Notes: generated from the letters alone by a model not told the origin. Counted from the stretch's first letter, positions 15,587 to 23,890 are shown. The stretch is 64,000 bases of DNA from Nocardia sp. MH4 (GCF_019266065.1 NZ_LPNR01000111.1:62001-126000); one strand, 5' to 3'. Numbers and translations are program-made.

Positions 15587-16521
15587 AAATCCAACACCGC
15601 GAGCCCGCCTGGGCCACTACCCATACCTGGGACACCCCTGACTGGACGGTCGGCGAACTGGTCGCCGCCAAGGCGGGTCGCACCGTCTCGGTGGTGCTGC
15701 CCGCGCTGAACGAGGAAGACACCGTCGCCGCGGTGGTGGCCAGCATCCGGCCGCTGCTCGGCACACTGGTCGACGAACTGATCGTGCTCGACTCCGGCTC
15801 CACCGACGCCACCGCCGAACGCGCTCGCGCGGCGGGCGCCGAGGTGATCACCCGTGAGGAAGCCGTTCCCGAGCTCGAACCGGTCCCCGGCAAGGGCGAG
15901 GTGCTGTGGCGCTCGCTGGCCTGTACCGCCGGCGATCTCATCGCCTTCGTCGACTCCGATCTGATCGACCCCGATCCCGACTTCGTGCCCAAGCTGCTGG
16001 GCCCGCTGCTGACCATGCCGGGCACGCATCTGTCCAAGGCCTACTACCGCCGTCCGCTGCGCCAGGGCGAGTCCGTCGACGCCAACGGCGGCGGCCGGGT
16101 CACCGAGCTCGTCGCCCGGCCGCTGCTGGCGGCCCTGCGGCCCGAACTGTCCCAGGTCTTGCAGCCACTCGGTGGGGAGTACGCGGGCACCCGCGAACTG
16201 CTCACCGCCGTTCCCTTCGCCCCCGGCTACGGTGTCGAGATCGGCTTGCTGCTCGACACCTACGACCAGATGGGCATGGACGCCATCACCCAGGTCAACT
16301 TGGGCGTGCGCACCCACCGCAATCGCCCGCTGGCCGATCTCGGCGTGATGAGCCGCCAGATCCTCGGCACCGCCCTGGGCCGCAGCGGCGTCATCGACTC
16401 CGGCGCCGCGCTCACCCAGTTCCCGATGATCGGCGGCGAATTCATCGCCCACTCCACCGAGGTCTCCCTCGAAGACCGCCCCCCGATGAAAACCCTGCGC
16501 CCCGAACAGGTCGCCGCGTAG
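15583..16521 (+). CDS. gpgS: Glucosyl-3-phosphoglycerate synthase
   Basis: 312 residues of the GT81 family (Rv1208). It transfers glucose from a nucleotide sugar to 3-phosphoglycerate, the first step toward the methylglucose lipopolysaccharides that bind fatty acyl chains. VVLPALNEEDTV opens the GT-A fold, LDSGSTDAT follows, and Asp124-Ser-Asp126 in FVDSDL is the metal-binding DxD. VDANGGGRVTELVARPLL matches the acceptor loop. The start is ATG 15583, overlapping the folP2 stop (ATGA). A hairpin at 16534-16564 ends the transcription unit. Confidence 0.94.
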   Translation: MKIQHREPAWATTHTWDTPDWTVGELVAAKAGRTVSVVLPALNEEDTVAAVVASIRPLLGTLVDELIVLDSGSTDATAERARAAGAEVITREEAVPELEPVPGKGEVLWRSLACTAGDLIAFVDSDLIDPDPDFVPKLLGPLLTMPGTHLSKAYYRRPLRQGESVDANGGGRVTELVARPLLAALRPELSQVLQPLGGEYAGTRELLTAVPFAPGYGVEIGLLLDTYDQMGMDAITQVNLGVRTHRNRPLADLGVMSRQILGTALGRSGVIDSGAALTQFPMIGGEFIAHSTEVSLEDRPPMKTLRPEQVAA

Positions 16522-16533
16522 TCTCCCACCCAC

Positions 16534-16564
16534 CGGGCGCCTCGTCACGTCGACGGGGCGCCCG
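16534..16564 (+). terminator. Terminator hairpin after gpgS
   Basis: 13-nt arms CGGGCGCCTCGTC and GACGGGGCGCCCG pair with a single G-U and leave a 5-nt loop, starting 12 nt after the stop. Confidence 0.6.
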
Positions 16565-16636
16565 TCCACTGTCCGGGTTGCGAGCGCGGTAGAGACCACC
16601 GAGGGACCGTTCTGCGGCTTCGTCCGCCTTTCGTCG

Positions 16637-17104
16637 TCACCCGCTGCGTCGGCCCGCGCAACCGGGCGAGTCCTCGCGGGCGACGAGCGTGGTGGCGACG
16701 GCCAGGACGATCAGCGCGACCACGGCCAGCAGGGCCTGGGGGTGCAGGCCCAGGGGCGCGGGATTGTGGAATTCGGGGTCTTGAACGGCGGTGCCGGGGA
16801 ACAGAAAGGCGCCGAGCAGGCCCAGCCAGGGGGTGGCGAGCAGGGCGCAGGCGGTGCGGAGGCGGGAGCGGGTGACGTCGCCGCGCAGGAGGTAGAGGGC
16901 GAGCACGCCGAGCAGGATCGACATCACGATGTACTGGGCGTCATGGAATTTCGCGTGTGGCGGCCAGGCGTCGTTGGCCAGGTGCTGGTCGGCGCTCGCG
17001 GGGATGACGACATCGGCCAGGAGCGCACCGAAGACGGTGACGAGGGCGATCGAGGCGGCGAGCAGGCGTGGGGCGGAGCGGGTTACGGGGGTGGTGCTCG
17101 TCAT
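16637..17104 (-). CDS. Small membrane protein downstream of a TetR regulator
   Basis: 155 residues, about four hydrophobic helices. The N-terminal helix carries LLADVVIPASADQHL, and a histidine-rich loop PPHAKFHDAQYI comes before the second helix. It resembles DUF6640/acetyltransferase-labelled small membrane proteins often paired with TetR regulators, but I do not assign a function. The start is ATG 17104, 1 nt after the stop of the TetR gene, so it is cotranscribed and presumably the regulated target. Confidence 0.75.
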   Translation of the reverse strand: MTSTTPVTRSAPRLLAASIALVTVFGALLADVVIPASADQHLANDAWPPHAKFHDAQYIVMSILLGVLALYLLRGDVTRSRLRTACALLATPWLGLLGAFLFPGTAVQDPEFHNPAPLGLHPQALLAVVALIVLAVATTLVAREDSPGCAGRRSG

Positions 17105-17105
17105 G

Positions 17106-17699
17106 TCACGAAGGTCCTTGCCGGGAGGGCGGATTCGTCGGGCGATGGCGCAGGAAGTCGTCGGCGACCGCCTGGACGTAGTCGAGGTCGAAGGTGCGGT
17201 GGGCGACCAGCCTGCGGAAGAACAGGGGGCCGTGCAGCTGGTCGACGGCGAGGTCGACATCGAGATCGGCGGGCAGCTCGCCGCGCTCGACCGCGGCGGT
17301 GAGGATTGTGCGCACCACCCGGGTTCCCGACCGGTATGCCGACTCCTTGACGGCCGCGAATTGCGGGTCCACAGCGGCTCTTTCGATCAGCACCCGTATC
17401 GCCTGTTCGCTGGCAGGCTCGTGCAACATCGCGTGGGTGCCCGCCAGCGCGGTCAGCAGGTCGGCGCGTAGGTTCCCGGTGGGCGGTGCCTGGGCGAGGG
17501 CGATGTGCCAGGTGATGGTGGCGCGCACCAGATCGGTCGGCTCCGGCCAGAGGCGGTACAGCGTGGCCCGGCTGATTCCGCTGCGTGCCGCGATCGCGCC
17601 GTGCGTCAGCCCGGCCAGGCCCTGCTCGACCAGTAGCTGCCTGGCCGTGACGAGCGCGGCCTCACGACTGCGCACGGTACGGGGATCGGGTGGTCGCAC
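17106..17699 (-). CDS. TetR/AcrR-family transcriptional regulator
   Basis: 197 residues. The N-terminal HTH reads GLTHGAIAARSGISRATLYRLW (helices 2-3 of the TetR fold), followed by a C-terminal ligand domain similar to TetR_C_16/33 types (DLDVDLAVDQLHGPLFFRRLV). The start is GTG 17699 with AAGGAGG 4 nt upstream. It heads a two-gene operon with the small membrane protein. A 12-bp inverted repeat just upstream (17716-17747) is the likely autoregulatory operator. Confidence 0.9.
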   Translation of the reverse strand: MRPPDPRTVRSREAALVTARQLLVEQGLAGLTHGAIAARSGISRATLYRLWPEPTDLVRATITWHIALAQAPPTGNLRADLLTALAGTHAMLHEPASEQAIRVLIERAAVDPQFAAVKESAYRSGTRVVRTILTAAVERGELPADLDVDLAVDQLHGPLFFRRLVAHRTFDLDYVQAVADDFLRHRPTNPPSRQGPS

Positions 17700-17715
17700 A
17701 GAACCTCCTTGCGAG

Positions 17716-17747
17716 ACAGCTTGTTTCGAATCTATGAAACAAACTGT
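17716..17747 (-). promoter_or_regulatory. Autoregulatory operator of the TetR gene
   Basis: ACAGCTTGTTTC - 8 bp - GAAACAAACTGT pairs at 11 of 12 positions. It starts 17 bp ahead of the TetR GTG and overlaps where its promoter must lie. Confidence 0.7.
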
Positions 17748-17792
17748 ATCGAAATTGGCGCGGCAAGAACAAGAGGGGCGACCCGATTCGAG

Positions 17793-18866
17793 TCAGGGGC
17801 GGTGGATCGGCCCGTCGAGGTCGGCGAGCGGGCGCGCCGACGCGCCACCGCGCTCGGCGAGGATCTGCGCGAGGACGGAGATCGCGGTCTCCTCGGGCGT
17901 GTGCGCGGCCAGGTCGAGGCCGAGCGGGCTACGGACGCGGGCGATCTCGGCCTCGGTGAGCCCCGCGTCGCGCAGGCGCGCGATGCGGTCGGCGTGGGCG
18001 CGGCGGGAGCCGAGCGCGCCGACGAAGGCGACGGCGGGCAGGCTCAGCGCGCTCGCCAGCATCGGGACGTCGAACTTGGCGTCGTGGGTGAGGACGCAGA
18101 CGACGGTGCGTTCGTCGATCCGGCCCGCCCGCCGCTCCGCCTCCAGGTACCGGTGCGGCCAGTCGAGGACCACCGCGTCGGCCGCGGGGAAACGGGCCGG
18201 GGTGGTGAAGGTTTCGCGGGCGTCGACGACGGTGACGTGGTAGCCGAGCTGGGCCGCCGCCACGCCGAGCGCGCGGGTGTAGTCGTTGGCCCCGGCCAGG
18301 ATCAGGCGCGCGGGGGAGCGGAAGACCTGGACGAAGGTGCGTGGCCTGTCGGCGGCGGCCGGGGTGCAGTCCTGCGCGCCGATGAGGCCGCTGCGGCCCG
18401 CGGCGAGGAGCGCGGCCGCGTCCCGGTCGAGCTCGCGCCACGGCTCCACGCGCCCGGGCCGCAGCAGCCGGCGATCCGGGGCGGATTCGAGGGTGGTCGC
18501 GTAGGCGACCGGCTCGTGCGCCGCGAGCGCGGCGACGAGCGCGCCGAACAGCGGGGCATCGGTGGCGTCGAGGCGTTCGACGAAGACCTCGATCTCGCCG
18601 CCACAGGGCAGGCCGACCGCGAACTCGTCGGCCGCGGCGAAGCGTTCGGTACTCGCGTGCCCGTCACGCAGGACCTGGCTCGCGGTGGTGACGACGGCCG
18701 CCTCGACACATCCGCCCGACAGCGACCCGACGACCCGCCCGTCGGCGGCCACCGCCATCGCGGCGCCGGTGTCGCGCGGTCCGGTGCCGGTCCGGTCGAC
18801 GATTCTGGCCAGCGCCACCGGCTGGACGGCCAGTAGCGCGAGGATCTCGTCGAACAGCTCCCGCAT
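17793..18866 (-). CDS. XdhC/CoxI-family protein
   Basis: 357 residues: an N-terminal XdhC_CoxI domain with GSLSGGCVEAAV (the conserved Cys loop), then a Rossmann-type XdhC_C domain (RLILAGANDYTRALGVAAAQLGY; VCVLTHDAKFD). Family members insert or sulfurate the molybdenum cofactor of xanthine dehydrogenase or CO dehydrogenase. No such dehydrogenase lies in the window, although two sulfite-oxidase-fold Moco proteins do. The start is ATG 18866. Tandem copies of GTTGTGACC lie 32 bp upstream. Confidence 0.88.
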   Translation of the reverse strand: MRELFDEILALLAVQPVALARIVDRTGTGPRDTGAAMAVAADGRVVGSLSGGCVEAAVVTTASQVLRDGHASTERFAAADEFAVGLPCGGEIEVFVERLDATDAPLFGALVAALAAHEPVAYATTLESAPDRRLLRPGRVEPWRELDRDAAALLAAGRSGLIGAQDCTPAAADRPRTFVQVFRSPARLILAGANDYTRALGVAAAQLGYHVTVVDARETFTTPARFPAADAVVLDWPHRYLEAERRAGRIDERTVVCVLTHDAKFDVPMLASALSLPAVAFVGALGSRRAHADRIARLRDAGLTEAEIARVRSPLGLDLAAHTPEETAISVLAQILAERGGASARPLADLDGPIHRP

Positions 18867-18897
18867 CGCCCACCGGCCTCTCCACGGTCACCGAGGC

Positions 18898-18915
18898 GTT
18901 GTGACCGTTGTGACC
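18898..18915. repeat. Tandem 9-bp repeat upstream of the XdhC gene
   Basis: GTTGTGACC occurs twice back to back. It lies at the expected promoter position of the gene starting at 18866 and could be a regulator site. Confidence 0.5.
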
Positions 18916-18956
18916 AGCCTAGCTATCGCGCAGCATCGGCGCGCGGTGAGCGCCGG

Positions 18957-19529
18957 TCAGTCGAGGATCTCGCGGTGCTGCAGATCGGCGCCGATCGCGC
19001 CGTCGTGGAAGAAGCCACGGAAGACCGCGGCCGCGCGCTCGGCGGTGAACACCTCTTCGGGGTAGACGTAGGTGTCGTCGTCGCCGTGCGGCAGGTAGAC
19101 CGTCGGCAGGCCCAGCCTGCCGCCGGGGAACCCGAGGGTGTAGCGGCGGGTGATGTGGTCGATCGTCACCCGTAGCTGGAGGGTCATCGCGTCGGCCGAG
19201 CCCGCGCAGCGCAGCGCGAGATCGCCACGGGCGCCACTCACCGCCGTGGTGACCTCCGTGGCGGGCATCGGCTCGGGCAGCACGGTCAGATCGAGCGCGT
19301 AACGCTGCCTGCCGTCCATCCGGCGCAGGGGGCGCAGGAAGCTGTCCACGTCCTCGTGCGGGCCGATGAAGACCTTCAGGCGGTCGCTGTAGGTGAGGCG
19401 ATGGGTCGCGACGATCACGTCGGCGGCGGTCGACTCGGCCTCGAACGGGGGCACGGGTCGGGGATCCTGGGTGCCTGCCGCCCGCACGGGCAGGACCCGG
19501 CACGCGCTGGCCTCGGGAGACGAGAACAT
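18957..19529 (-). CDS. Conserved hypothetical protein
   Basis: 190 residues, no signal peptide or membrane helix. I do not recognise the family. It reads as an alpha/beta domain with repeated beta-strand-like stretches (KVFIGPHEDVDSFL; LQLRVTIDHITRRYTLGF) and an acidic loop PHGDDDTYVYPEE. The start is ATG 19529 with GGTGAG upstream. Codon use is normal for the window. Its upstream region (19530-19645) is unusually AT-rich. Confidence 0.65.
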   Translation of the reverse strand: MFSSPEASACRVLPVRAAGTQDPRPVPPFEAESTAADVIVATHRLTYSDRLKVFIGPHEDVDSFLRPLRRMDGRQRYALDLTVLPEPMPATEVTTAVSGARGDLALRCAGSADAMTLQLRVTIDHITRRYTLGFPGGRLGLPTVYLPHGDDDTYVYPEEVFTAERAAAVFRGFFHDGAIGADLQHREILD

Positions 19530-19645
19530 GTGACGCTCACCTACTCACATTCGGTTACTCGCTAGCAATCTAAACATCGTCGGTATTCTGTGCTGCATAA
19601 CAATAGCGTGATGCAGATCACAAAGTGAGCTCAGTTTAGATCTAA

Positions 19646-20503
19646 CTATGGACGAACCCGGGTCGTAGCCAACCTTGGGTCGGTTTCGTGCCGATAAACC
19701 GGGGTGAGAAGGTCGGCATCTACGGGCTCGCCCGACGTGCGGTCGTAACGGACCGCGATGAGTACCGAAAACAAGTGACTGCTCGCGCGTTCGTGCAGGG
19801 TGGCGAGCCGGGTGGCCAGCAATCGGATCGCACCCAGGGACCCCGGCGGGTGCAGTCCGTCGATCAGCATGACGCTGCCGCGCCGGTCGGGGCGGGGCAG
19901 CCGGGCCAGGTAGGCGATGTCGTGCGGCTCTGTGCCGCCGGGTCGGTAGACGCGCCGCGCGGCCCGGTCCTCGATGCCGCGACGGGTGTCGCCGGCGCGG
20001 GTGACGGTCCGGCGCAGGCGTGGATCGGCGACCACCAGCTGGCGCAGGCTGGGGGAGAGCTCGGGGCCGCCGAGGATCACCAGGCCGTCGCGGTTGAGGT
20101 CGACCGGCCTGCCGGGCAGGAAGGTCTCCACATTCGCCACGAAACCCAGCTGACGCAGGAGCTCGGCCAGCCGCTGGGCCGCGGCCGGGTCCGGGGCGCC
20201 CAGTAGCCGCCCGGCGCGGACCTCGGGCGCGAGCACGGTCAGCGTGCCGTGCCCGAAGAACAGGCCCTCGGGGACCGGTCCCTGGGTGCTCACCTGGTGG
20301 ATGCGCGCACGCGAGAGGCCGGCGGCGGCCCCGATCCGGGCGAACGTCCAGCCCTCGGCGTGGAGTTCGCGGATCACGGCGCGCCTGATCCTGGTGAGTT
20401 CGTTGATGGTCTGCTGGGCAGCCGCCACCCCGTCGGTGGCTGCTTTGAGTCTCTCGACCTTGTCCTCGATCGCGAAGACTCGTGCCACGTCATCGGCCGA
20501 CAT
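19646..20503 (-). CDS. HTH DNA-binding protein with uncharacterised C-terminal domain
   Basis: 285 residues. Residues 1-75 contain a coiled stretch and a sigma-region-4-like HTH (WTFARIGAAAGLSRARIHQV). The remaining 200 residues are not recognised: GTLTVLAP, a Rossmann-like LVILGGPELSPSLRQLV and a second core VMLIDGLHPPGSLGAIRLL. Such an HTH plus ligand-binding-like alpha/beta domain suggests a small-molecule-responsive regulator, which is inference only. ATG 20503 has TAGACT 6 nt upstream, so translation is probably leaderless. Confidence 0.7.
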   Translation of the reverse strand: MSADDVARVFAIEDKVERLKAATDGVAAAQQTINELTRIRRAVIRELHAEGWTFARIGAAAGLSRARIHQVSTQGPVPEGLFFGHGTLTVLAPEVRAGRLLGAPDPAAAQRLAELLRQLGFVANVETFLPGRPVDLNRDGLVILGGPELSPSLRQLVVADPRLRRTVTRAGDTRRGIEDRAARRVYRPGGTEPHDIAYLARLPRPDRRGSVMLIDGLHPPGSLGAIRLLATRLATLHERASSHLFSVLIAVRYDRTSGEPVDADLLTPVYRHETDPRLATTRVRP

Positions 20504-20509
20504 GTGCGA

Positions 20510-20515
20510 AGTCTA
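20510..20515 (-). promoter_or_regulatory. Predicted leaderless -10 (TAGACT)
   Basis: On the minus strand TAGACT ends 6 nt before ATG 20503. It forms part of the palindrome GTCTAGAC. Confidence 0.45.
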
Positions 20516-20685
20516 GACAGCTCGACAGCATTCCGTGTCTATATCGGTTGACATCGAACTGTATTGCGGCACAACGCGTATCATGTCCGACTTGTCGGCT
20601 ATCACAATCTTTCGAGGTAGCCGCGGCTGTGTCCGGGGCGCGCGACCTCGTGGCAAATGCCGACCGTGCGGTGTTATCCGGGGGT

Positions 20686-21111
20686 CTAGGTCGCGTCGAA
20701 GTCGATCGGCGGGCGCTCGTTGTGGCCCAGCGGCTTCGACAGCGAGGGCGAGGACGACCCCGATCCGCCCGGCATCCCACTGCTCGTGCCGAACAATTGC
20801 TGCTTGTCGGGCACCGCGCTCTCCAGGCCGCGCAGCACCGAATCGTCACCGCCCAGCAGGTGCTTGGTGACCGCGGCGCGCGGACTCATGTTGCGCAGCT
20901 CGTTCAGCTCGGCCAGCGGCTTGCGCAGCTCGTCGAACTCCGGCCCCAGCTCCTGCTTGAGTTGCGAGGTGGCGCCGCTGGCGTAGTCGCGCACCTGGCG
21001 CAGGGAACGCGTGGTCCAGCGGACCGCGCCGGGGAGGCGCTCCGGGCCGAGGATCACGAGGGCGGCGACGAGCAGGATCATCATCTCGCTCCACCCGATG
21101 TTGCTGAACAC
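20686..21111 (-). CDS. tatB: Sec-independent protein translocase subunit TatB
   Basis: 141 residues. VFSNIGWSEMMILLVAALVILGPERLP is the single N-terminal membrane helix followed by the conserved amphipathic helix with FGPxxLP-like LGPERLP; the cytoplasmic tail is Ser/Gly-rich. TatB joins TatC in recognising twin-arginine signal peptides. The start is GTG 21111; the longer frame adds basic residues before the membrane helix and lacks support. It is last in the sigE-rseA-htrA-tatB order, exactly as in mycobacteria (Rv1221-Rv1224). Confidence 0.93.
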   Translation of the reverse strand: MFSNIGWSEMMILLVAALVILGPERLPGAVRWTTRSLRQVRDYASGATSQLKQELGPEFDELRKPLAELNELRNMSPRAAVTKHLLGGDDSVLRGLESAVPDKQQLFGTSSGMPGGSGSSSPSLSKPLGHNERPPIDFDAT

Positions 21112-21145
21112 GCAGTCCAGGCTACCTGGACGGCGCGGTCGCGGC

Positions 21146-22681
21146 TCAGTCGGATTCGAGCGTGACCGGGACGTCCACCTGCCTGCCATCGCGGATCAAC
21201 TGCACGTTCACCGTCTCGCCGATCTTGCGCGCCTGCACCGCGACGACCAGCTCGTCCGGTCCGGTGACCTCGCGGTCGCCGATCTTCACGATGACATCCC
21301 CCTCGACGATGCCGGCCTTGGCAGCGGGGCTGCCTGGGCTCACATCGGCGACGGCGGCACCGCTCATCACCTCGTTGGCGACAGTCTTGGTGCGCGCGCT
21401 CAGGCCGATCACCGGGTGGTGCATCTGGCCGTCGCGGATCAAGGTCTGGGCGACGGTCTGCATGACGTCGACCGGGATGGCGAAGCCGAGGCCCACCGAA
21501 CCGCCGGTCTCGCTGCGGATCGCGGTGTTGATGCCGATCACCCGGCCCTGCATGTCGACCAGCGCGCCGCCGGAGTTACCGGGGTTGATCGCGGCGTCGG
21601 TCTGCACGGCGTCGATGACGGCGTTGGTGTCGCTGCCCTCACCGGCCAGCTTCACCGGGCGGTGCTGGGCGCTGACGATGCCGGAGGTGACGGTCTTGCT
21701 CAGGCCCAGCGGCGAACCGACCGCCAGCACGTCGTCGCCGACCTGCACGTCGGAGGACTTGCCGAGGTTGGCCACGGTCAGGTTCTTGGCCTCGACCTTC
21801 AGCACGGCGAGGTCGGTCTTGGGATCGCGGCCGACGATCTCGGCGGGCACCCGGGTGCCGTCGGAGAACTGCACCTGGATGGCGGCGCGATCGGACTTGT
21901 CGGTCGCGGCCATCGAGATGACGTGATTGTTGGTGACGACGTAGCCCGCGCCGTCGATGACGACGCCCGAACCGGTCGCGCCGTTGTCGCCGACGGTGAC
22001 CCGGATGGAGACCACCGAGGGCAGCACGGCGTTGGCCACCGCGGCGATGCGGCTGTGCGGTTCCTCGATGCCCGCGGTCTGGTCCAGGGTGACCTTGCGG
22101 GAGGTGAGGGTGGAGGCGGTCTCGGCGGTGATCCGCCCGACCAGGCCGCCGAGCACGGCGATCCCGAGCGCGAGCACGGCCAGCAGCGCCAGCGCCTTGG
22201 GCGCGACGCGGGAGCCGAACAGCACCTCGCGGGCGGTCAGCTTGGGGGCGGCGGGGAGGCGCTCGGGCGCGGGCGTCTCGACAGCAGGCGCGCCGAGGCG
22301 CGCGGTGGCGGCGGGATCGCGCCAGGGATCGACGGGGCCCGCGACGACGGTGCGCGGCTCCTCGGAGCCCGGTTCGCGCTGCAGCAGCTCGTCGGAACCT
22401 TCGGGGCGGGAGAATGCCTCGGCCAGCACGCCGTCCGGCGGGCGCTGGCTGACGAGCTGATCGGCGCCTGCGGCCGGGCCGGGCCGCTGCGGGTCGTGCG
22501 GCGCGAACGAGCCGGTCTGACCGTTCGGGCGACGGAACGCGCGCGCGGTATGACTGTCGATGTGCGGCCGGTACACCGGGCGCGGGCCGAGGTTCGGCGC
22601 GTCCGACGGCCGCAGGTTCCCCCGGTCGGCCGCCGAATCCGCGTGTTCGGTCGATCCGGAATTCGTCGATTCGCCTGTCAC
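21146..22681 (-). CDS. htrA: Membrane-anchored HtrA/DegP-type serine protease
   Basis: 511 residues: a long Pro-rich cytoplasmic N-terminus, one membrane helix at about 164-184, and an extracytoplasmic trypsin-like domain with catalytic His253 (VTNNHVI), Asp290 (KTDLAVL) and Ser370 (GNSGG). One PDZ domain follows (about 415-505, GSPAAKAGIVEGDVIVKI). HtrA degrades or refolds damaged envelope proteins and is a known SigE-regulon member. The start is GTG 22681, 10 nt after rseA, so both are cotranscribed. The mycobacterial homologue Rv1223 is essential. Confidence 0.95.
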   Translation of the reverse strand: MTGESTNSGSTEHADSAADRGNLRPSDAPNLGPRPVYRPHIDSHTARAFRRPNGQTGSFAPHDPQRPGPAAGADQLVSQRPPDGVLAEAFSRPEGSDELLQREPGSEEPRTVVAGPVDPWRDPAATARLGAPAVETPAPERLPAAPKLTAREVLFGSRVAPKALALLAVLALGIAVLGGLVGRITAETASTLTSRKVTLDQTAGIEEPHSRIAAVANAVLPSVVSIRVTVGDNGATGSGVVIDGAGYVVTNNHVISMAATDKSDRAAIQVQFSDGTRVPAEIVGRDPKTDLAVLKVEAKNLTVANLGKSSDVQVGDDVLAVGSPLGLSKTVTSGIVSAQHRPVKLAGEGSDTNAVIDAVQTDAAINPGNSGGALVDMQGRVIGINTAIRSETGGSVGLGFAIPVDVMQTVAQTLIRDGQMHHPVIGLSARTKTVANEVMSGAAVADVSPGSPAAKAGIVEGDVIVKIGDREVTGPDELVVAVQARKIGETVNVQLIRDGRQVDVPVTLESD

Positions 22682-22691
22682 GCCCGTGACT

Positions 22692-23060
22692 CTACTTGCG
22701 CCGCCAGGTTGTCCACCGGGTCGCGGTGAAGGAATCGGTGATGAATCCGAGAAATGCCTCGTTACGGCGCGGCGGCTCGGCTGTGGTGCCGGGCAGTTCG
22801 GCCAGCGGGATCCTGGTCAGGCTGTCGTGCAGGCTGCGCGGCACGGCCACCTCGGCGGCCCGGCGCAGCGCGATGCGCGCCTGCTGCTGGGCATCGACCT
22901 CGGCCGCGCATTCCGGGCACACCGAAAGATGCTGGGCGGCGCGCAGGTACGCGTTCATGCGCAGCTCGCCGTCGACATAGGCCGCGATCGCCTCGCTGGC
23001 CAGGTGCTCGGTGGGCTGAAAGCGCGGGGTACGACCTGAGGCACTGGGGTCCACGCTCAT
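22692..23060 (-). CDS. rseA: Anti-sigma-E factor RseA
   Basis: 122 residues with the zinc anti-sigma motif His44-x3-Cys48-x2-Cys51 (HLSVCPEC). It is short and has no membrane helix, as in mycobacterial RseA (Rv1222), which binds SigE in the cytoplasm under reducing conditions and is removed by proteolysis under stress. The start is ATG 23060 with GGAAG upstream. It lies directly between sigE and htrA. Confidence 0.93.
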   Translation of the reverse strand: MSVDPSASGRTPRFQPTEHLASEAIAAYVDGELRMNAYLRAAQHLSVCPECAAEVDAQQQARIALRRAAEVAVPRSLHDSLTRIPLAELPGTTAEPPRRNEAFLGFITDSFTATRWTTWRRK

Positions 23061-23119
23061 GCGGAGTTCTTCCTTCCGACCGACATCAACCGAGAGGCCC
23101 GGTGACGCCGACAACTGCG

Positions 23120-23785
23120 TCACCCTGCGTAGGCGTCAGCGGAGTACCGCTGCTCAGTTCCATTATGCGCAAGGTATTCGCGCAGTGCCTGCCGCCCACG
23201 ATGGATCCGGCTGCGCACGGTGCCCAGTTTCACGCCGAGCGTCGCGCCGATCTCCTCGTAGGACAGGCCCTCGATGTCACACAGGACCACGGCGGCACGG
23301 AACTCCGGCGCCAGTGAGTCCAGGGCTTTCTGCAGGTCGGGATCCAGACGGGCGTCGTGGTAGGACTCCTCGGGCGTCGGGCCCTCGGCGGGGACCCGGT
23401 CGTAGTCCTCCGGCAGCGCCTCCATGCGGATGCGGTTGCGGCGGCGGACCATGTCCAGGAACAGGTTCGTGGTGATGCGGTGTAACCAGCCCTCGAAGGT
23501 GCCCGGCTGATAGTTCTGCAGCGAGCGGAACACCCGGATGAAGGTCTCCTGGGTGAGGTCCTCGGCGTCCTGGGCGTCGCCGGAGAGGCGGTAGGCCAGG
23601 CGATACACCCGGTCGGCGTGTTCGCGGACGAGTTCGTCCCAGGAGGGCATGACCGTGCGGTCACCGGTCGCGTCGAAGGCGGCGGTGCCGGTGAGTTCGG
23701 CGTCGAGCTGCTCGCCGTCGGCGGCGAGGAGATCGGCGGGGAGAGTCTGATCGGTCGGTGTGGCGTGACGCGCCGTGTCTACCAT
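23120..23785 (-). CDS. sigE: ECF RNA polymerase sigma factor SigE
   Basis: 221 residues if started at ATG 23785; an in-frame start at 23866 is possible and mycobacterial sigE is known to use several starts. Region 2 contains DAQDAEDLTQETFIRVFRSL and region 4 LSYEEIGATLGVKLGTVRSR. It directs envelope-stress transcription, with RseA as antagonist. AGGAGG lies 12 nt before ATG 23785, a long spacing, so the exact start is uncertain. Upstream are a self-type ECF promoter (23865-23890) and a response-regulator-like direct repeat (23970-23987). Confidence 0.93.
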   Translation of the reverse strand: MVDTARHATPTDQTLPADLLAADGEQLDAELTGTAAFDATGDRTVMPSWDELVREHADRVYRLAYRLSGDAQDAEDLTQETFIRVFRSLQNYQPGTFEGWLHRITTNLFLDMVRRRNRIRMEALPEDYDRVPAEGPTPEESYHDARLDPDLQKALDSLAPEFRAAVVLCDIEGLSYEEIGATLGVKLGTVRSRIHRGRQALREYLAHNGTEQRYSADAYAG

Positions 23786-23864
23786 CGGGATGGGACACCT
23801 CCTACTCGGGACCGCTGGCACGAAACCGCGCCGGTCCGGGTCAGCGAACCTTGCTATCGGAATC

Positions 23865-23890
23865 AACCAGCAACTGTGTGAGGTTGTTCC
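23865..23890 (-). promoter_or_regulatory. ECF-type (SigE/SigH-like) promoter of sigE
   Basis: On the minus strand GGAAC (23890-23886), an 18-nt spacer and GTT (23867-23865) match the mycobacterial SigE/SigH promoter pattern GGAAC/T-N16-19-GTT. The leader to ATG 23785 would be about 70 nt. This suggests autoregulation or SigH input. Confidence 0.55.

Noticed and set aside
20548..20584. TTGACA followed by TATCAT on the plus strand
   Set aside because: The spacing is 25 bp and no gene follows on that strand.
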